Source: Elymus sibiricus (taxonomy: Eukaryota; Streptophyta; Magnoliopsida; Poales; Poaceae). Taken from it: a DNA stretch of 64,000 nucleotides. Below are positions 60,767-64,000 of this stretch, one piece after another. The translations under genes and the position numbers were made by a program. The stretch's first letter is position 1. The number at the start of each line of letters is the position of its first letter. The stretch spans positions 241,477,904 to 241,541,903 of the forward strand of contig CM077674.1 in the NCBI GenBank assembly GCA_039707655.1, read 5' to 3'. The notes under the pieces were generated by a model. It searched no databases, was not told where the DNA came from, and saw only the letters and a list, made by a program, of their open reading frames with translations.

Positions 60767-61184
60767 GGGCATCTCACCTCAAAACTCCGATATATGTTTG
60801 ATCGGACACTTTTGTTCACTTTTACAATTTAACCTTTATCGGTCCGCGAAATGGTCTGGACGTCCGTTTTCTAGCAAAGGCGAGACAAACATGGGAGCTA
60901 TACCGACTCCGGACATACACTTGACCAACAAAAGCATCCACGTGGTCCTTCTCTCTTTTCTCTTTCTTCACATGTATGGTCCCCTCTCTTCTCTCTTCTC
61001 CCAACCGGACACTAAGTCACAAATATCCCACCACATTCATAGTCCCCACCTACTTTTTCTCCTCCCAACCGGATACTTTGTAATTAATATTGGATGGCTC
61101 ACTCCGGCATCATGTCCGCGAACCACGTTCGGACATAAAACGAACATCTACTGGAGACATTTGCGGGTCGGCGTTGGGATGCCC
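60767..61184. mobile_element. Tourist-like MITE (PIF/Harbinger-type ends)
   Basis: 418 bp starting GGGCATCTCACC and ending GGTTGGGATGCCC, flanked by TTA on both sides (60764-60766, 61185-61187), the usual PIF/Harbinger target duplication. No coding capacity; interior motifs GGTCCGCG and CATGTCCGCGAACC are part-inverted. Confidence 0.72.
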
Positions 61185-61225
61185 TTAGGTTTGCACTCTA
61201 TCAACCATGCGTGATCAGCTTCAAC

Positions 61226-61320
61226 TTTTTTTTGGAAAACTTATGATCTATTTATTTTCAATCATGGTAGTACAACAAACAATAGAAGTAATAAAAGGTG
61301 CATCCAGCTCTGTAGACCAC
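61226..61320. mobile_element. Possible non-LTR retroelement tail
   Basis: A T-run then GGAAAACTTATGATCTATTT, CAATCATGGTAGTACAACAA and GCATCCAGCTCTGTAGACCA resemble a common Triticeae repeat that I recall but cannot name with confidence. No gene is supported from 61190 to 62040. Confidence 0.3.
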
Positions 61321-62041
61321 CACGGGTGCAGCGACGTGCTATACAAACTGTTTTTACTCCCTTTCCGCGACAGAGTTTTAAACCGTCGCCTTGCCTATAT
61401 GCGCGATGGGGGGGTCCATCCCACACGACCCAAAAACCGTCGGCGATAGCTCCTCCGGTCACACACGCTTAGCGCATATACTCATGTGCGATCGGGGGAG
61501 CTAACGCAGACGTTTTGTTGGACAAGTCGTTTGAGATCGTCTTGGCATCCCACACAGTAATTATGGAACAATCGTTTGTGTTGTCAGACCGCATCACACA
61601 CAGCTTTCTGTATAGTCTCGTCTCTGATAGATGGAGCGATTACAGACGTTCTGCCTCAGTTAAGCGTTTGCGTTATTCAAGTATATCACACACGGTTTGG
61701 TGAAGAAAACTGTATGACATCGGGCTATCAACCACACATGCTTATACTGCTAGAAACGTTTGGAAAGTGCCATGACCCATTTAGCAGGTTTATTAGTTTA
61801 CTATTAATAATCCCAGTATTAAGCAAATTCACATTTCATATGGAACAGCTGTTTACCACTTTCATATCACGCACGTAAATATATTTTACCATCACAGTAC
61901 AATAGCTACGTCACAACAGCACGGTACACCATATAGCTAGTTCACTTTCATAAGCAAAAAAGTATGTTGAGCACAATATTAGAACAATATATTCATTAAT
62001 TTCCCTAATCGGCTGATGTATGTTGGTGGATGCGTGCATGA

Positions 62042-63419
62042 TCAGCCAAATTCGTCTTCTCCAGCTCTGCTTTTCACTTCAGTAAGAGCCTGTTTTGCAC
62101 TGCACAACTGGGAAAGTGCCTCCTTCTTCTGAAACACCATCTCAGCAAAGTGTAATTTAAAAAAAATCTGAAATCATTCTCCATCTTCCTCTTTTTTCCC
62201 GTATCTTAAAATATTCTTCATCGTTGACAACATTTTCTCTAAACCTATCTGTTTTCTCTTCCTCATACATGCTCCAAAGCTTTGCTAGGCACATCTTCAA
62301 AGACTGTGGCCACTCTTGATCAACCCACTTCAGGTAAGAACACTTCCATTCATCCTATAATATTTAAAACTAAATTAGTTACAATTGTAGGAAAAAATGG
62401 GTTTCTAACAACTTAGAAAATCACCACATACATATTTTGAAAAACTGAAGAAACACATTAATTATGACATATCTTCTGAAAAAGTTCAATGTGCAAATGA
62501 CTTAATTGCTACTGAGACAACAACCAAATTCAGGAACATCACAAGCTATAATTAATTTCAACAATGCTACAAGTTCTTAGTCATCTATAATAGCAAATTA
62601 ACCATTTTACAAGGAAGCTAAATATAACTGCAGCAGCACAGCGATAGTTTTTGAATGACATCAAATTAATACTACCAGGTATGTACATGCACAAATTTAA
62701 TAACATAGAACTAATAGCACTAAGGCTCTCCACTATGTAGGCCTAAACCAGTGCCAAATCAAATTTTGCTACATTTGGCACCGGTGCCCTGCACTGCCGA
62801 GCTGATGCCAGAGGAAAAATTCAGGGAACCGAAGCACCTAGTTGCTCCGATGCCCAGTTCGGTCGTGCCATAAAGTATTAGTATTTTACTGCTTGGCTGC
62901 TCGGATGTGTGGAGCAAAGTTGGCTGCACAAACTGCTGAAGCGGTGCCAAATAATTTTCTCAGGGCACCGCTGATGAGATGGCAACATTTTTAGATACTA
63001 GGTAGAACTGTGACAGTGTCTTAATCACATCCAGAATAACATAGCACAGTGACAGTGTTTGAATCACATCTAACAAATGATTTCTAACAACAAAAGTGGG
63101 GCTAACCTTCTCTGCACATGCCAGAAACTTCCTCCCACTGTTCACAGATTCAAAAACCACTAACTTCACGCATGGAGATTGATGCTGACAATGAGTAGGC
63201 AGATCTTCAGCTACCCCGCTCCATTCCTTGCAAGTGATGGTCCTAGGGAACTACAAGAGGAAGAAATGGCTCAAATCGGCCGCCGGGTTAAAATCCTCAA
63301 TTTCAAATCATAACCCTAAGCCTAGGGGAATGAGAGAGAGGAGAGAGGCATTTCCGGCTAGTGACAGAGTAGTCGTCATCGGATCAGGAACCGCTGGCGA
63401 GGTCATTCAAGAAGACCAT
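62042..63419 (-). pseudogene. GRF zinc-finger gene fragment, broken
   Basis: The minus-strand start at 63417-63419 (MVFLNDLASGS) meets a TGA at 63384-63386. An exon at 63107-63250 encodes CQHQSPCVKLVVFESVNSG.KFLACAEK, the first half of a GRF-type zinc finger (Cys and GRKF), bounded by CTTGTAG and GTTAGC. After a 0.75-kb intron, 62042-62354 completes the finger (WKCSYLKWVDQEWP) and continues as a charged helix ending AGEDEFG. Frameshifts fall in an A-run near 62198 and a T-run near 62163. GRF fingers bind single-stranded DNA or RNA in other proteins; in grasses they are common in transposon-linked genes. It lies just outside the CACTA end. Confidence 0.65.
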
Positions 63420-63526
63420 GGCGTCCTCGGCGGTCGGATGCGAGACGGCCAGATCGATCAAGCAAGCGAGGAAGCGGCTATAGCTTTGAAAGGAAGGAGG
63501 AAACAGGGGAAATGTAGCTCCTAATC

Positions 63527-64000
63527 CACTACAAGAAATATGTCAACTTGCGACCATCAATATTGGTCACTGAATGGTCACTGTTTTCCATTTTTGACCT
63601 TTTTGTGACCAAAAACAGTTGGTCAAAAGCTGGCCGTCTTTAATGAAACTTAACAACCTTCTTTGTGAAATGGTCGTAGATAGCTATGACCAAAATAAAA
63701 GGTCGTTGATTTTACGACCAATTGTTTTGGTCACTGGCAGTCTGCCCAGACCACGTCAGATCCAACGTGGCAAGCTGACGTGGCAAAATTACGACCAAAC
63801 GAAATGGTCGTCGATTAGAATCAGCCCGGTCCAGTTCAGCTGTCTATATGGGCCGAGCCCAATAATTCAGCCCATTTAATATATATTTTTCCTGTTATTT
63901 TTGTCAGCTACGTGGGCCTAGCCCAACAATTCGGCCTTTATGTTTTTTGAGCTTCTTCCAATTTTTTGGGCCTCGCCTTTTTGCGGTCCTTTTTTTTTAT
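63527..64000 (+). mobile_element. CACTA transposon terminus (continues past the window)
   Basis: CACTACAAGAAATATG is the canonical terminal inverted repeat of Triticeae CACTA elements. It is followed by subterminal repeats built on GGTCGT/ACGACC and TTGGTCACTG (about 63555-63810) and GGGCC.AGCCCAA motifs. The opposite end and transposase must lie to the right. The three bases before it (ATC) would be the target duplication. Confidence 0.88.

Overview
This window reads as intergenic, transposon-packed DNA from a large grass genome, most likely the wheat/barley/rye tribe (Triticeae). The signs are: two LARD-type retrotransposons with 3.7-4.4 kb LTRs around short non-coding interiors; a CACTA terminus beginning CACTACAAGAAATATG; a solo LTR ending in GAGACGTATCA; Tourist- and Micron-like MITEs; and a Mutator-type element with plant FAR1 and Ulp1 genes. 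I see no intact ordinary cellular gene, rRNA or tRNA. Family identifications are from recall of motifs, not from a search.

Layout. 1-10970: LARD-1, plus strand, its 5' LTR cut by the window edge (PBS, non-coding interior, PPT, 3' LTR). 11167-21911: LARD-2, minus strand, a related older element with an AAGAG target duplication. Both are inserted into the same arm of an older DNA element (pieces at 10971-11166 and 21912-24274). That arm is joined tail to tail to a second, inverted copy (24275-27310) through a perfect 38-bp palindrome. 27346-48651: a 21.3-kb Mutator-like element with 39-bp TIRs. It carries a decayed FAR1/MULE transposase on the plus strand (27979-32946) and two decayed Ulp1-protease-like modules on the minus strand (43447-35851 and 35463-34083). 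Its right third holds a ~210-bp tandem array (44130-47135) interrupted by a solo LTR (45057-46633). 48668-50190: four tandem ~350-bp MITE-like units. 50231-52940: a third copy of the palindrome-ended element. 53001-53315: another MITE-like unit. 53822-55930: a small gag-only (TR-GAG-like) retrotransposon inserted into an older coding fragment. 57091-58346: a broken PIF/Harbinger transposase with a tandemly duplicated 5' end. 60767-61184: a Tourist-like MITE. 62042-63419: a broken GRF zinc-finger gene. 63527-64000: the start of a CACTA transposon.

How the parts relate. The LARDs have no coding capacity and would depend on proteins from other elements; they keep PBS/PPT sites, TATA-like boxes at matching LTR positions and structured repeats. 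The FAR1/Ulp1 element is the only candidate source of transposase for the palindrome-ended elements around it. They share CTATTCT termini and internal repeats built on a TGAAC core, though its own genes now carry frameshifts and stops. The most unusual observations are a run of four hairpins in LARD-1 whose stems differ in sequence but still pair, and the repeated use of self-palindromic termini next to (TA)n tracts.
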